Below, in pieces: positions 1 through 8,433 of a DNA stretch of 36,751 nucleotides. Numbering within the stretch: the first letter of the stretch is position 1; every line of letters starts with the position of its first letter. Under the pieces are notes generated by a model that worked only from the letters and a program-made list of their open reading frames with translations, was not told the DNA's origin and did no database searches. The stretch covers positions 1 through 36,751 of the forward strand of contig SVDY01000023.1 of NCBI GenBank assembly GCA_015057665.1. Direction: 5' to 3'. Both the position numbers and the translations under genes were made by a program. The DNA is from Lachnospiraceae bacterium (GTDB lineage Bacteria > Bacillota > Clostridia > Lachnospirales > Lachnospiraceae).

Positions 1-264
1 GTTGCTTTCGGTACAATCGTACAGTTAGTACTTGAAAACTCCCCAGAAGAAGAATTATACGAAGTTCTTGACTTCTGTGTAAGAGTAGGTCTCCCTGTAA
101 CATTAGGCGAACTTGGTATCACAGAGATCAAAGAAGAAGAAATCATGGCAGTTGCAGAAGCTACAGCAGTAGATACAGTAGGAAATATGCCTTTCGCAGT
201 AACAGCAAAAGACATCTACGCAGCTATCTTAGCAGCAGATGCAATCGGAAGAACAATGCTCTAA
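1..264 (+). CDS. gldA: Glycerol dehydrogenase, C-terminal 87 residues (partial)
   Basis: The frame is open from the first base and stops at TAA 262-264; the 5' part lies outside the window. The tail reads VAFGTIVQLVLEN, then GLPVTLGELGI, then DIYAAILAADAIGRTML. This matches the C-terminal helical domain of the GldA branch of iron/zinc-containing polyol dehydrogenases, which oxidise glycerol to dihydroxyacetone with NAD. The metal and NAD-binding parts are not visible, so activity cannot be judged. A strong terminator follows 38 bases after the stop, so it ends its transcription unit. A related member of the same dehydrogenase family is the main alternative. Confidence 0.8.
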   Translation, partial: VAFGTIVQLVLENSPEEELYEVLDFCVRVGLPVTLGELGITEIKEEEIMAVAEATAVDTVGNMPFAVTAKDIYAAILAADAIGRTML

Positions 265-302
265 TCAGCAGCTTTGTCTAAATTGATTCCATAAGTCAAT
301 CG

Positions 303-336
303 GCCCCGTTTCCATTAAGGAAGCGGGGCATTTTTG
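303..336 (+). terminator. Intrinsic terminator after gldA
   Basis: An 11-bp stem (GCCCCGTTTCC with GGAAGCGGGGC, one G-U pair) closes an ATTAA-type loop and is followed by ATTTTTGTT. It sits directly after the dehydrogenase stop. Confidence 0.85.
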
Positions 337-412
337 TTGGCTGCAATGAGGTCTTGCTTTAGTGCTGGGGCTCACGAGTGTGCCGCTATGTTTTTCATTG
401 CCATTTACCAGG

Positions 413-444
413 GGATAAGGTATACTTTTGTATAAGTATTATCC
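413..444. other. Imperfect palindrome upstream of rluF
   Basis: GGATAA at 413-418 pairs with TTATCC at 439-444, and TATAC at 421-425 pairs with GTATA at 430-434 around a TTTT loop. There is no T-run, so it is not a terminator. It may be part of the promoter or operator region of the rluF unit. I could not define a convincing -35/-10 pair in 337-519. Confidence 0.3.
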
Positions 445-519
445 TTGGAAAGAATGAGGAAGAAAGTAAAGGAAAGTATGCGGACTCCATAGCGGGTCTC
501 ATACTTAATAGGAATCTAT

Positions 520-1272
520 ATGGCAAAAAAGATAGGAAATAACCAGCCCGAAAAAGAGGGCGTGCGTTTAAATAAATATTTAAGTGATGCAGGTATTTGT
601 TCCAGAAGACAGGCAGATACTTATATATCAGAAGGCAAGGTGACTGTAGACGGACAGGCTGCCAAAGAAGGCGTCCGTGTCATGCCGGGACAGAAGGTTT
701 GTTTTATGGGCAGACCCGTTGAGAGAAAAGAAGAGTGTATTCTTCTTGTTGTGAACAAGCCAAAAGGAATCGTGTGCACAACTAAGGGCCAGAAGAATAA
801 TATTGTGGATTTTCTGGGTTACAAGGAGCGCATCTATCCTGTTGGACGGTTGGATGTGGCATCGGAAGGTCTTCTTCTCATGACCAATGACGGAGATCTG
901 ATGGATGGAATTCTCCGCGCCCGCAATTTCCATGAGAAGGAATATATTGTAACGGTGAATCGTAAGATTGATGAGAATTTTGTAAAACAGATGAGACAGG
1001 GTGTTTATCTGGAAGGTCTTGATGTGACAACACGTCCATGTAAGGTAAAAAAGATTGGGGCAGATACCTTTTCCATTATTTTGACGCAGGGGTTGAACAG
1101 ACAGATCCGACGTATGTGCGAAGCCCTCGGATATAATGTAGTGCGGCTTAAGCGAATCCGTATTATGAATATCAAACTTGGGGAACTGAAGAAGGGACAG
1201 TGCAGAAAAGCAACAGAGAGTGAGTTTCAGGAGTTGTATCGTATGATTCGGGAGTCGAAAGAGACGGAATAA
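520..1272 (+). CDS. rluF: 23S rRNA pseudouridine synthase, RluF-like
   Basis: This 250-residue protein has an S4 RNA-binding domain (about residues 15-62, LNKYLSDAGICSRRQAD) followed by a RsuA/RluB/E/F type synthase domain. The catalytic aspartate is D112 in YPVGRLDVASEGLL. The segment QGLNRQIRRMCEALGYNV followed by RIRIMNIKLGELKKGQ resembles E. coli RluF (RTRIMN) more than RluB (IRVRYG), so I favour U2604 of 23S rRNA as the target. RluB remains possible. Its ribosome binding site is weak (AATAGGAAT). It is followed 97 bases later by ligA on the same strand with no obvious terminator, so the two may be cotranscribed. A short inverted repeat, CTTGTTTA at 1313-1320 with TAAACAAG at 1338-1345, lies in the gap. 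Confidence 0.85.
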   Translation: MAKKIGNNQPEKEGVRLNKYLSDAGICSRRQADTYISEGKVTVDGQAAKEGVRVMPGQKVCFMGRPVERKEECILLVVNKPKGIVCTTKGQKNNIVDFLGYKERIYPVGRLDVASEGLLLMTNDGDLMDGILRARNFHEKEYIVTVNRKIDENFVKQMRQGVYLEGLDVTTRPCKVKKIGADTFSIILTQGLNRQIRRMCEALGYNVVRLKRIRIMNIKLGELKKGQCRKATESEFQELYRMIRESKETE

Positions 1273-1369
1273 AAAGAGGCGGAATAGAAAAACAGAATAG
1301 AAAGAGATGTAACTTGTTTAAAGGATTGTTCTTGAAATAAACAAGAATGATGCGTATAAGGAAATAAAT

Positions 1370-3346
1370 ATGAACAAAATAGACAGAATTAAAGAATTAA
1401 TCGAAATTTTAAATAGAGCGGCCAAAGCCTATTATCAGGAGAGCAGAGAACTCATGTCTAATCTGGAATACGATGCTCTTTATGATGAATTATGTGAGCT
1501 GGAAAAAGAAACAGGCATTGTTTATGGCAATAGTCCAACGGTTAACGTGGGGTATGAGCTTTTGTCTGAACTTCCAAAGGAAGCTCATGAATCTCCAATG
1601 CTGTCCCTTGATAAGACAAAGGAGCCGGAAGTTTTAAGAAGCTGGTTGAATGGCAAGGAAGCTATTCTTTCCTGGAAATTAGACGGTCTTACCATTGTTC
1701 TTACTTATAAAGAAGGAAAACTTTTCAAAGCAGTAACCCGAGGGAACGGAGAGATTGGTGAAGTTATTACTAACAATGCCCGTACTTTCGCTAACATCCC
1801 GTCAGCCATTCCTTTTAAAGGAGAACTGGTTATCCGAGGAGAAGCAGTGATCCGCTATTCTGATTTTGAGAAGATAAACGCATCCATAGAAGATGTGGAT
1901 GCTAAATATAAAAATCCCAGAAATCTTTGCAGCGGCTCTGTCCGCCAGTTAAATAACGAAATCACAGCCAAACGAAATGTCAACTTTTATGCCTTCAACC
2001 TTGTAAAAGCAGAAGGCAGGGAATCTGTATCCGTAGAAGCAGATTTTAACTGGCTTTTAGAACAGGGATTTGATGTAGTAGAATATAAGAAAGTAACATC
2101 TGACAATATTGTAGAGACCATTTCCTGGTTTGCAGATAGAATCACAGACGAAAAAAATTCAATGGATCTTCCTTCTGACGGCCTTGTTCTCACCTTTGAT
2201 GATATTGTTTATGGGCGTTCTCTTGGCAGAACAGCCAAATTCCCGAGAAATGCCATTGCATTCAAATGGGCAGACGAACTGGCAGCCACCCGCCTTCTGG
2301 AGGTAGAATGGAGTCCAAGCCGTACCGGTTTGATTAATCCCGTTGCCATCTTCGAACCGGTGGAACTGGAAGGGACTACCGTAAGTCGTGCCAGTCTTCA
2401 CAATATTAGTATTTTAGAAGGCCTGGAGCTTGGTATCGGTGATGAAATCAGCGTCTACAAGGCCAACATGATCATCCCTCAGGTGGCGGAGAACTTTACC
2501 AAGACCGGCGATATGGTCTATCCGGAACACTGTCCGGCCTGCGGTGGTGCTACAGAGATCCGCATGACAAATGATGTAAAGGCTCTATACTGTACCAATC
2601 CTCTGTGCAGTGCCAAAAAGATTAAATTGTTCAGCCATTTTGTAAGCCGCGACGCCATGAATGTGGATGGACTTTCTGAAGCAACTCTCGATAAGATGAT
2701 CGAGAAAGGATTTTTAAAAGAGCTTCCTGATCTGTTCCATCTTTCCGATTATGCGGAGGAGATAAAGGAGATGGAAGGGTTTGGACAGAAGTCCTGTGAC
2801 AATCTGCTTGCTTCTATTGACAAGAGCAGAAAAGTCATAATGCCGAATTTTATTTTCAGTCTCGGTATTTTAAATATCGGTCTGGCCAATGCCAAACTGA
2901 TCTGCAAAGAATTTAATTATGATCTTGAACGTATCCGCAAGGCTTCCGTGGAAGAACTGACAGCCATCGGAGGAATCGGCGAAGTGATCGCAAAGACTAT
3001 GATGGATTATTTTTCCAATGAACACAACAGTGAGATTCTTGACCTGTTATTAAAAGAGGTGGATCTTCAGATTCCGGAAACGACGGCAGCAGAGGGCAGT
3101 CAGTCTCTGGTGGGTAAAGTGTTCGTTGTAACCGGTTCCGTAAATCATTTTAAAAACAGAAAAGAATTACAGGCGAAGATTGAGGAATTGGGCGGCAAGG
3201 TGACCGGAAGCGTGACGGGAAAGACAGATTACCTGATCAATAATGACAATACTTCTTCTTCCTCTAAGAATAAGAAGGCAAAAGAACTGAATATTCCGAT
3301 TATTACGGAAGAAGAATTTCTGCGGATGATAGAAAATTTTGCATAA
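1370..3346 (+). CDS. ligA: NAD-dependent DNA ligase, divergent LigA
   Basis: At 658 residues it has the normal LigA length and order: Ia domain, adenylation domain, OB fold, zinc finger, HhH repeats and a C-terminal BRCT domain (about 580-655). It seals nicks in duplex DNA using NAD. The adenylated lysine is K103 in SWKLDG. Four cysteines, C388, C391, C408 and C413, form the zinc site, and TGLINPVAIFEPVELEGTTVSRASLHN is the OB-fold start. Two features depart from the textbook enzyme: the active-site motif is WKLDG rather than the usual KIDG context, and the Ia segment reads MSNLEYD where E. coli has the NMN-binding D32 (N31 here). I read it as a lineage-specific LigA subfamily. Whether it is the sole ligase cannot be told from this window. 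Start chosen at ATG behind AAGGAAATAAAT. Confidence 0.95.
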   Translation: MNKIDRIKELIEILNRAAKAYYQESRELMSNLEYDALYDELCELEKETGIVYGNSPTVNVGYELLSELPKEAHESPMLSLDKTKEPEVLRSWLNGKEAILSWKLDGLTIVLTYKEGKLFKAVTRGNGEIGEVITNNARTFANIPSAIPFKGELVIRGEAVIRYSDFEKINASIEDVDAKYKNPRNLCSGSVRQLNNEITAKRNVNFYAFNLVKAEGRESVSVEADFNWLLEQGFDVVEYKKVTSDNIVETISWFADRITDEKNSMDLPSDGLVLTFDDIVYGRSLGRTAKFPRNAIAFKWADELAATRLLEVEWSPSRTGLINPVAIFEPVELEGTTVSRASLHNISILEGLELGIGDEISVYKANMIIPQVAENFTKTGDMVYPEHCPACGGATEIRMTNDVKALYCTNPLCSAKKIKLFSHFVSRDAMNVDGLSEATLDKMIEKGFLKELPDLFHLSDYAEEIKEMEGFGQKSCDNLLASIDKSRKVIMPNFIFSLGILNIGLANAKLICKEFNYDLERIRKASVEELTAIGGIGEVIAKTMMDYFSNEHNSEILDLLLKEVDLQIPETTAAEGSQSLVGKVFVVTGSVNHFKNRKELQAKIEELGGKVTGSVTGKTDYLINNDNTSSSSKNKKAKELNIPIITEEEFLRMIENFA

Positions 3347-3421
3347 AGTAACCGGAAATACTATAAAATAGAACAGTAAAATGATATACTGATAAAAACA
3401 GACAAAAGGAGTGAATGTACA

Positions 3422-4330
3422 ATGCCTATTCGAATTAACAATGACCTACCGGCAAAAAAAATACTAGAAGACGAGAACATATTCGTTATGGACATGAACC
3501 GTGCCATGACACAGGACATTCGTCCTTTAAAGATTATTATCATGAATCTGATGCCGATCAAACAGGATACAGAGCTTGATCTTCTTAGAAGTTTATCTAA
3601 TACCCCGCTTCAAGTTGACGTAACATTCCTACGCACAAGAACTCATGAGTCTAAGAATACCTCTGTGACCCATCTTGATACTTTTTACACTTACTTTGAT
3701 GAAATTAAAGATCACAAGTTTGACGGTATGATTATTACAGGTGCACCGGTAGAATTAAATGACTTTGAAGACGTAGATTATTGGGAAGAATTGGTGGATA
3801 TTATGGAGTGGTCAAAAACAAATGTAACCTCTACTCTTCATATCTGCTGGGCAGCCCAGGCAGGACTTTATTATCATCACGGAATTCATAAGAAGATCCT
3901 TCCTAAGAAAGTATCCGGTGTTTATGAACACAGAACTCTTCATAAGAAAACACCTCTTGTTCGAGGCTTTGATGACTGCTTTATGGCTCCTCATTCCCGC
4001 AATACGGAAGCAGACCGCTGGGAGATCCGCAACCATCCGGACCTTACGATCTTAGCAGATTCCGATGAAGTGGGTCCATTCCTCATTATGGCGGAAGAGG
4101 GAAGAAAGATTTATGTGGTTGGACATCCGGAATACGATGTGATGACATTGAACAAAGAATATGTCCGTGACGTTGGACGAGGCTTAAATCCGGAGATTCC
4201 GGAGAATTATTATGAGAATAATAATCCGAAGAATAAGCCGGTGAAGTCCTGGAGATGCCACGGGAATACGCTTTATACCAACTGGCTCAATTATTATGTA
4301 TATCAGTTGACACCATATGAGTGGGATTAG
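3422..4330 (+). CDS. metA: Homoserine O-acyltransferase MetA (predicted acetyl-CoA type)
   Basis: This 302-residue enzyme acylates L-homoserine in methionine synthesis. It aligns without gaps to the E. coli MetA N-terminus ([10 protein letters not shown] against MPIRVPDELP). The nucleophile is C142 in [10 protein letters not shown], and the catalytic His/Glu are in VGHPEYD. The residue at position 111 is Glu (GAPVE). In characterised MetA proteins Glu111 goes with acetyl-CoA and Gly111 with succinyl-CoA, so this is predicted to be a homoserine O-acetyltransferase despite the common succinyltransferase label. The ribosome binding site is AAAAGGAGTG. The 75-base upstream gap is too short for a SAM riboswitch. 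TATACT at 3385-3390 could be a -10 box, but I see no good -35. Its stop lies just before the sortase start. Confidence 0.95.
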   Translation: MPIRINNDLPAKKILEDENIFVMDMNRAMTQDIRPLKIIIMNLMPIKQDTELDLLRSLSNTPLQVDVTFLRTRTHESKNTSVTHLDTFYTYFDEIKDHKFDGMIITGAPVELNDFEDVDYWEELVDIMEWSKTNVTSTLHICWAAQAGLYYHHGIHKKILPKKVSGVYEHRTLHKKTPLVRGFDDCFMAPHSRNTEADRWEIRNHPDLTILADSDEVGPFLIMAEEGRKIYVVGHPEYDVMTLNKEYVRDVGRGLNPEIPENYYENNNPKNKPVKSWRCHGNTLYTNWLNYYVYQLTPYEWD

Positions 4331-4344
4331 GACGGTATGTTACA

Positions 4345-5094
4345 ATGAAGAAGAATTTAAAAATAATGATTCCTGTCATCCTTCTGTTACTGGGTGTCTT
4401 GTGTGCAGTTTTTTTTGCAGCGCAGAATAATGAAACTCAAGAAGATGAGTCGACAGAAACAGAGGCTGCTACGGGTCCTGTACAGGGACCGCAGCAGGCA
4501 GTAAAAGGAGATCCTGTTCCTCCCCCTGATGCATATTTTGAGGCAAAAAAGATAAACAGCGATGTGTATGCCTGGATTGAGATTCCGGATACGAATGTGA
4601 ATTATCCGATTTTACAGGGCGGTCCCAACGATGAATATTATCTGGAGCATACCATCGATGGGAAAAAAGGATATCCGGGAACCATTTATACGGAGAAAGT
4701 CAACAGCAAAGATTTTACCTATTATAATACGCTTATCTATGGACATAATATGAAAGACGGAACTATGTTCAAGCATCTTCATAAGTTTGAAGATCAGAAG
4801 TTCTTTGATGAACATGAGTACATCAATATTTATACCGAGACGGGCAAATATGTGTATCGTATTTATGCCGCTGTTACTTATGACAACAGACATATTATGT
4901 GGGCCTTCAACTTCAAAGAAAATATAGAAGACAGGACAGCATTTATACAGTCTTTGGATACAGGAGAATCAGCAAATTCCTTTCGTAAGGGCATGACCAT
5001 TGGCGAGAATAGTAAGCTGATTACACTGGCTACCTGTATTGGAGGAAGACCGGATCATAGATGGATCGTTGTTGCGGAATTGATTGAAAGATAG
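4345..5094 (+). CDS. srtB: Class B sortase
   Basis: This 249-residue protein is a cell-surface transpeptidase. It has one N-terminal membrane anchor (IMIPVILLLLGVLCAVFFA, about 7-25), an acidic and proline-rich linker to about residue 62, and a sortase domain. The catalytic triad is H134 (IYGHNMKDG), C231 (TLATC) and R239 (DHRW). The GHNMKDGTMF motif and the alpha-helical insert before TLATC are typical of class B, which often anchors a single substrate. No substrate with a sorting signal is encoded nearby. I chose the ATG at 4345 (MKKNLK). A GTG at 4321 is in frame but lies inside metA. AGGA at 4329 is a somewhat distant ribosome binding site. Probably cotranscribed with metA, without a clear functional link. 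Confidence 0.9.
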   Translation: MKKNLKIMIPVILLLLGVLCAVFFAAQNNETQEDESTETEAATGPVQGPQQAVKGDPVPPPDAYFEAKKINSDVYAWIEIPDTNVNYPILQGGPNDEYYLEHTIDGKKGYPGTIYTEKVNSKDFTYYNTLIYGHNMKDGTMFKHLHKFEDQKFFDEHEYINIYTETGKYVYRIYAAVTYDNRHIMWAFNFKENIEDRTAFIQSLDTGESANSFRKGMTIGENSKLITLATCIGGRPDHRWIVVAELIER

Positions 5095-5095
5095 C

Positions 5096-5116
5096 AAAGC
5101 AGAAGATATGCTTTTA
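5096..5116. terminator. Weak terminator between convergent srtB and flippase genes
   Basis: AAAGCA at 5096-5101 pairs with TGCTTT at 5109-5114 and is followed by TACTTT. The stem is only 6 bp and the T-run is poor. It lies in the 19-base gap between two convergent genes and may serve both. Confidence 0.3.
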
Positions 5117-6487
5117 CTTTAAAAGGCTTTTGTATATTTTCAACATCTGAAGCAGAACAGACAGGAGATAGGATGCCAGAAGTCCAAACAGATATCCCTG
5201 AATGCCCATACATGGAATGGCAAACAGTATAAAAATAATACGTGTCAGAAGACCGGACAGATTGTAAAAAAGACTATGCTTCATCAGTCCGGCTCCGTTT
5301 AAAATACTGCTTCCGGAAGCAGATAAATATAGAAATGGGCATAAAAAAGACAAAATAAAGAGAAAATCACCGGCGGACTGATTATGATAAATAATCAGTC
5401 CTAATTTTTTGCCAAAAAAGAAAAAAACAAGAAAGGCCGTAAATCCGATGAACAGACACAGTTTGACGGTTTTTTCGATGATAAGCCGGATCTTTGTTTT
5501 GTTTTTGGCAGAATGTGCCTGAGATATGGCAGGCAGCAGCATAAGGCTTAAGGAATTTGTCAAAGTAGAAGGGAACATAACAAAAGGCAGTGCCATACCG
5601 GTCAGAACTCCATATAAGGAAAGGGCCAGATTCTGATCATTGTAATATCGGGTGAGCATAATCGGAATCAAAACAGTTTCCAGTGCGGCAACTAAAGTGA
5701 CGGAAAGTTTGCTGACAGTAAGGGGAAATGCTCGTTTTAAAAGCTCCCTGCCAAAGGGAAGAAAAGAGTTTGAAGTCTGAGAATGTTTTTTTTCCTTTGC
5801 ATTATGGCAGGATATTTTATAACTGATATAAGTATAGATTGTTCCGGCAATTTCTCCGATGACCATGCCGCATACAGCAAGGGAAGCTGTAAAATTCCGG
5901 ACATCTTTGTAACTTGCTGCAACGAGCCAGATGAAAAAAATCCGGACGAGCTGTTCCACAAGTTGTCCGGCAGATGGAACAAAAGTTTTGCTTTTTCCAA
6001 TATAATAGCCGTGGATACAGCAGCGGACAGCAGTAAAAGGAAGGACAGGAGCCATGAGGCGCAGACAGATGGCGCAACTTTCTTCCTTCAGTAAATAGAT
6101 GCTGATGTTGTCTGCATAGAGATAAATAACAGCAGCAAATAAGAGGGAGGCTATAAGAGAAAAAGTACAAGCTGTCGATACAAGCTTTCGGTATTGGAAA
6201 GAGGAATTATCCGGTGTTTGGCAGTCTTTAATCTGTTTTCCGGAAAAGGAAGCAGTCATCTGAGAAACAGCCAGTTCAATTCCGTGGCAGCAAAAGGAAA
6301 AGGCAATCATATAGACAGGAAAGATAAGCTGATAAATACCGATTTCTCTGGCACCAATCAGCTGGGCAAGGTATATTCTATTAAAAAAACCGATGATTCG
6401 TGTAATGAATCCGGCACAGGTAAGCATGAGTGTTCCTGTAATCAGGGGATTGGATGTGAGTATTGTTTTTTTCTTTTTTAATGTCAT
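5114..6487 (-). CDS. SpoVB-like lipid flippase (MATE/MVF superfamily)
   Basis: A 457-residue, very hydrophobic protein with about 12-14 membrane segments. The N-terminal block (LTCAGFITRIIGFFNRIYLAQLIGAREIGIYQLIFPVY, in pieces) is the hallmark of the SpoVB/YabM branch of polysaccharide flippases. Members move lipid-linked precursors across the membrane. SpoVB itself is needed for the spore cortex, which would fit a spore former. It is about 60 residues shorter than B. subtilis SpoVB, mostly at the C-terminal end. It is transcribed alone, convergent with srtB and divergent from iscR. The start ATG follows AACCGAGACCCGATCC, so no strong ribosome binding site is visible. A vegetative cell-wall flippase of the same family is an alternative. 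Confidence 0.8.
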   Translation of the reverse strand: MTLKKKKTILTSNPLITGTLMLTCAGFITRIIGFFNRIYLAQLIGAREIGIYQLIFPVYMIAFSFCCHGIELAVSQMTASFSGKQIKDCQTPDNSSFQYRKLVSTACTFSLIASLLFAAVIYLYADNISIYLLKEESCAICLRLMAPVLPFTAVRCCIHGYYIGKSKTFVPSAGQLVEQLVRIFFIWLVAASYKDVRNFTASLAVCGMVIGEIAGTIYTYISYKISCHNAKEKKHSQTSNSFLPFGRELLKRAFPLTVSKLSVTLVAALETVLIPIMLTRYYNDQNLALSLYGVLTGMALPFVMFPSTLTNSLSLMLLPAISQAHSAKNKTKIRLIIEKTVKLCLFIGFTAFLVFFFFGKKLGLIIYHNQSAGDFLFILSFLCPFLYLSASGSSILNGAGLMKHSLFYNLSGLLTRIIFILFAIPCMGIQGYLFGLLASYLLSVLLQMLKIYKSLLK

Positions 6488-6574
6488 GGATCGGGTCTCG
6501 GTTCTGTGTTCTTTTCATTCTATGAAAAGGAAGAATTTTTCATGCAAAACAGACGATTTTTTATGAAGAAATCA

Positions 6575-6604
6575 TTGACACAGGTATGTTACTAGTGATA
6601 AGAT
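6575..6604 (+). promoter_or_regulatory. Promoter of the isc operon
   Basis: TTGACA at 6575-6580 is a perfect -35 box, with an 18-base spacer to TAAGAT at 6599-6604. Transcription should begin near 6611, just before the operator-like palindrome. Confidence 0.7.
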
Positions 6605-6621
6605 ACAACAAGATGATATCT

Positions 6622-6634
6622 GACTAATTTAGTC
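6622..6634. promoter_or_regulatory. Putative IscR operator (autoregulatory)
   Basis: GACTAA-T-TTAGTC is a perfect 13-base palindrome with an AT-rich centre, sitting between the predicted transcription start and the iscR ribosome binding site. Rrf2 regulators bind sites of this kind. The position would let IscR block its own promoter. The assignment is by location and symmetry only. Confidence 0.6.
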
Positions 6635-6651
6635 GGAATTGAGGTGATAGT

Positions 6652-7110
6652 ATGAAATTATCAACAAAAGGAAGATATGGACTTCGTGCTATGGTGGATT
6701 TGGCTGATCATTGTGAGCATGCCCCGGTTTCCATCAGTGCGATTTCTACAAGACAGGGTCTTTCTGTTACATATTTGGAACAGTTGTTAGCGAAGCTTAG
6801 AAAAGCCGGATTGGTACAGAGTATCCGCGGTGCCCAGGGGGGCTATGTGCTCTCAAGAAAGGCAGAGGAGATTTCCGTAGGCGATATTTTAAGAGCCTTA
6901 GAAGGTGATCTGTCTCCCGTAAACTGCACGGAACTATCCGGTGACGAGGGCGGATGCAGCGGCTCCCAGTTTTGCGTAACAAAGTTTGTATGGCAGAGAA
7001 TCAATAACAGTATTGAGGATGCGGTAAATAATATGTGGCTTTCCGAACTAGTGGAAGACAGCCGCAGAATTGAGAATAACGGACCATTTGTCAGAGAATG
7101 TGACAATTAA
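6652..7110 (+). CDS. iscR: Rrf2-family Fe-S regulator IscR
   Basis: This 152-residue DNA-binding protein has an N-terminal winged helix (MKLSTKGRYGLRAMVDLA, then VTYLEQLLAKLRKAGLVQSI and GAQGGY) and three cysteines, C92, C102 and C108, placed to hold a [2Fe-2S] cluster. Such proteins sense cluster demand and control the isc genes. CymR-type Rrf2 proteins lack this cysteine set, which argues for IscR. It leads an apparent iscR-iscS-iscU-mnmA unit. GAGGTGAT is the ribosome binding site. The promoter and a palindrome upstream suggest autoregulation. A tandem 32-base repeat begins at its stop codon. Confidence 0.92.
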   Translation: MKLSTKGRYGLRAMVDLADHCEHAPVSISAISTRQGLSVTYLEQLLAKLRKAGLVQSIRGAQGGYVLSRKAEEISVGDILRALEGDLSPVNCTELSGDEGGCSGSQFCVTKFVWQRINNSIEDAVNNMWLSELVEDSRRIENNGPFVRECDN

Positions 7111-7172
7111 TAGAATGTGGCATCAAAAAATGTGGCAACTAATAGAATGTGGCATCAAAAAATGTGACAACT
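7109..7172 (+). repeat. Two tandem 32-bp copies between iscR and iscS
   Basis: Copy 1 is 7109-7140 and copy 2 is 7141-7172. They differ at one base (g or a at copy position 27). The end of iscR (AATGTGACAATTAA, 7098-7110) matches the 3' part of the unit, so the array probably grew by slippage from the iscR tail. It contains a short frame, 7115-7174, of 19 codons ending KKCDN, like the IscR C-terminus (ECDN). That frame has no ribosome binding site. Confidence 0.85.
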
Positions 7173-7202
7173 AAGAGTTTTCGACATCCAGGAGGTAGAA
7201 TT

Positions 7203-8387
7203 ATGGATAAAAAATTCATTTATTTAGATCATGCGGCTACAACAGCAGCCAGACCGGAAGTAGTAGAAGCGATGCTTCCATATTTTACAGAACAGTTTGG
7301 AAATCCTTCTTCTGTATATGGATTTGCAGCAGGCAATAAAAAAGTGATTACTGATGTGAGAGAGATGATTGCCAAGTCATTAAACGGCAACACACAGGAC
7401 ATTTATTTTACAGCCGGCGGTACAGAATCTGACAACTGGGCTTTAAAGGCGGCTGCAGAAGCTTACGGTGCAAAAGGCAATCACATTATTACAACAAAGA
7501 TCGAGCATCATGCCATTCTTCATACATGTGAATATCTTGAGAAGAAGGGCTTTGAGATTACTTACGTAGATGTAGATGAATATGGAGTTGTTAAGCTGGA
7601 TCAGTTAAAAGCAGCCATTCGTCCGGAGACAATCTTAATCTCCGTTATGTTTGCCAATAATGAGATTGGTTCTATCCAGCCGATTGCAGAGATTGGTGCA
7701 ATTGCTAAAGAACACGGAATCATTTTCCATACAGATGCAGTTCAGGCATACGGACAAGTGCCAATTGATGTTCAGGCGATGAATATTGATATGCTCAGTG
7801 CCAGCGGCCACAAATTAAACGGGCCAAAAGGAATCGGTTTCCTCTATATTAAGAAAGGCTTAAAACTCCGCTCCTTAATCCACGGCGGTGCTCAGGAGAG
7901 AAAGAGAAGAGCCGGAACAGAGAATGTGACAGGTATTGTTGGTCTTGGCAAGGCAATCGAGATTGCTATGGCGACTATGGAAGAGAGAACAGCCAAGGAA
8001 GTTAAGATGAGAAATTATCTCATTGACCGTATCTTATCTGAAATTCCATATGCAAGACTCAACGGTCATAGAACAAACCGTCTTCCAAACAATGTAAACA
8101 TCAGTTTCCAGTTTATTGAAGGAGAATCTCTTCTCATTATGCTTGATATGAAAGGAATCTGTGCATCCAGTGGCTCCGCATGTACATCCGGATCTTTAGA
8201 TCCATCTCACGTACTTCTTGCAATCGGACTTCCACACGAGATCGCACATGGATCTCTCCGCCTCACATTAGGGGATGAGAACACCATGGAAGAGATGGAT
8301 TATGTAGTAGAAGAATTAAAAGCCATCGTACAGAGACTGAGAGATATGTCTCCTCTTTACGAAGACTTTGTAAAGAAAAACAGATAA
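7203..8387 (+). CDS. iscS: Cysteine desulfurase IscS/NifS
   Basis: This 394-residue PLP enzyme removes sulfur from L-cysteine and passes it as a persulfide to IscU and MnmA. Visible residues are YLDHAATT at the N-terminus, H102, D178 and Q181 around PLP, the Schiff-base lysine K204 (SGHKLNGPKG), and the persulfide cysteine C327 (GSACTSG) on its mobile loop. I chose ATG 7203, which follows a perfect AGGAGG at 7191-7196. The longer in-frame start at 7149 would fall within the tandem repeat and lacks a site. Downstream iscU starts 46 bases later. The short C-terminal tail is of the group found in Clostridia. Confidence 0.96.
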   Translation: MDKKFIYLDHAATTAARPEVVEAMLPYFTEQFGNPSSVYGFAAGNKKVITDVREMIAKSLNGNTQDIYFTAGGTESDNWALKAAAEAYGAKGNHIITTKIEHHAILHTCEYLEKKGFEITYVDVDEYGVVKLDQLKAAIRPETILISVMFANNEIGSIQPIAEIGAIAKEHGIIFHTDAVQAYGQVPIDVQAMNIDMLSASGHKLNGPKGIGFLYIKKGLKLRSLIHGGAQERKRRAGTENVTGIVGLGKAIEIAMATMEERTAKEVKMRNYLIDRILSEIPYARLNGHRTNRLPNNVNISFQFIEGESLLIMLDMKGICASSGSACTSGSLDPSHVLLAIGLPHEIAHGSLRLTLGDENTMEEMDYVVEELKAIVQRLRDMSPLYEDFVKKNR

Positions 8388-8433
8388 AGAATAGATAATT
8401 TAAGAAACACAGGTATAGCAGGAGGGAACATAT

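Noticed and set aside
3347..3421. SAM riboswitch in front of metA
   Set aside because: Only 75 bases separate the genes and no S-box pairing or terminator is present.
5737..6481. Open frames on both strands over the flippase gene
   Set aside because: They are shadows of one long membrane protein frame with strong family similarity. None has a ribosome binding site or a recognisable domain.
7109..7172. CRISPR-like array
   Set aside because: Two abutting copies with no spacers and no cas gene make this a tandem duplication.
7149..7202. Longer IscS start giving 18 extra residues
   Set aside because: The start lies within the tandem repeat, has no ribosome binding site, and the extra residues precede the normal family start MDKKFIYLDHAATT. 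ATG 7203 has a perfect AGGAGG.
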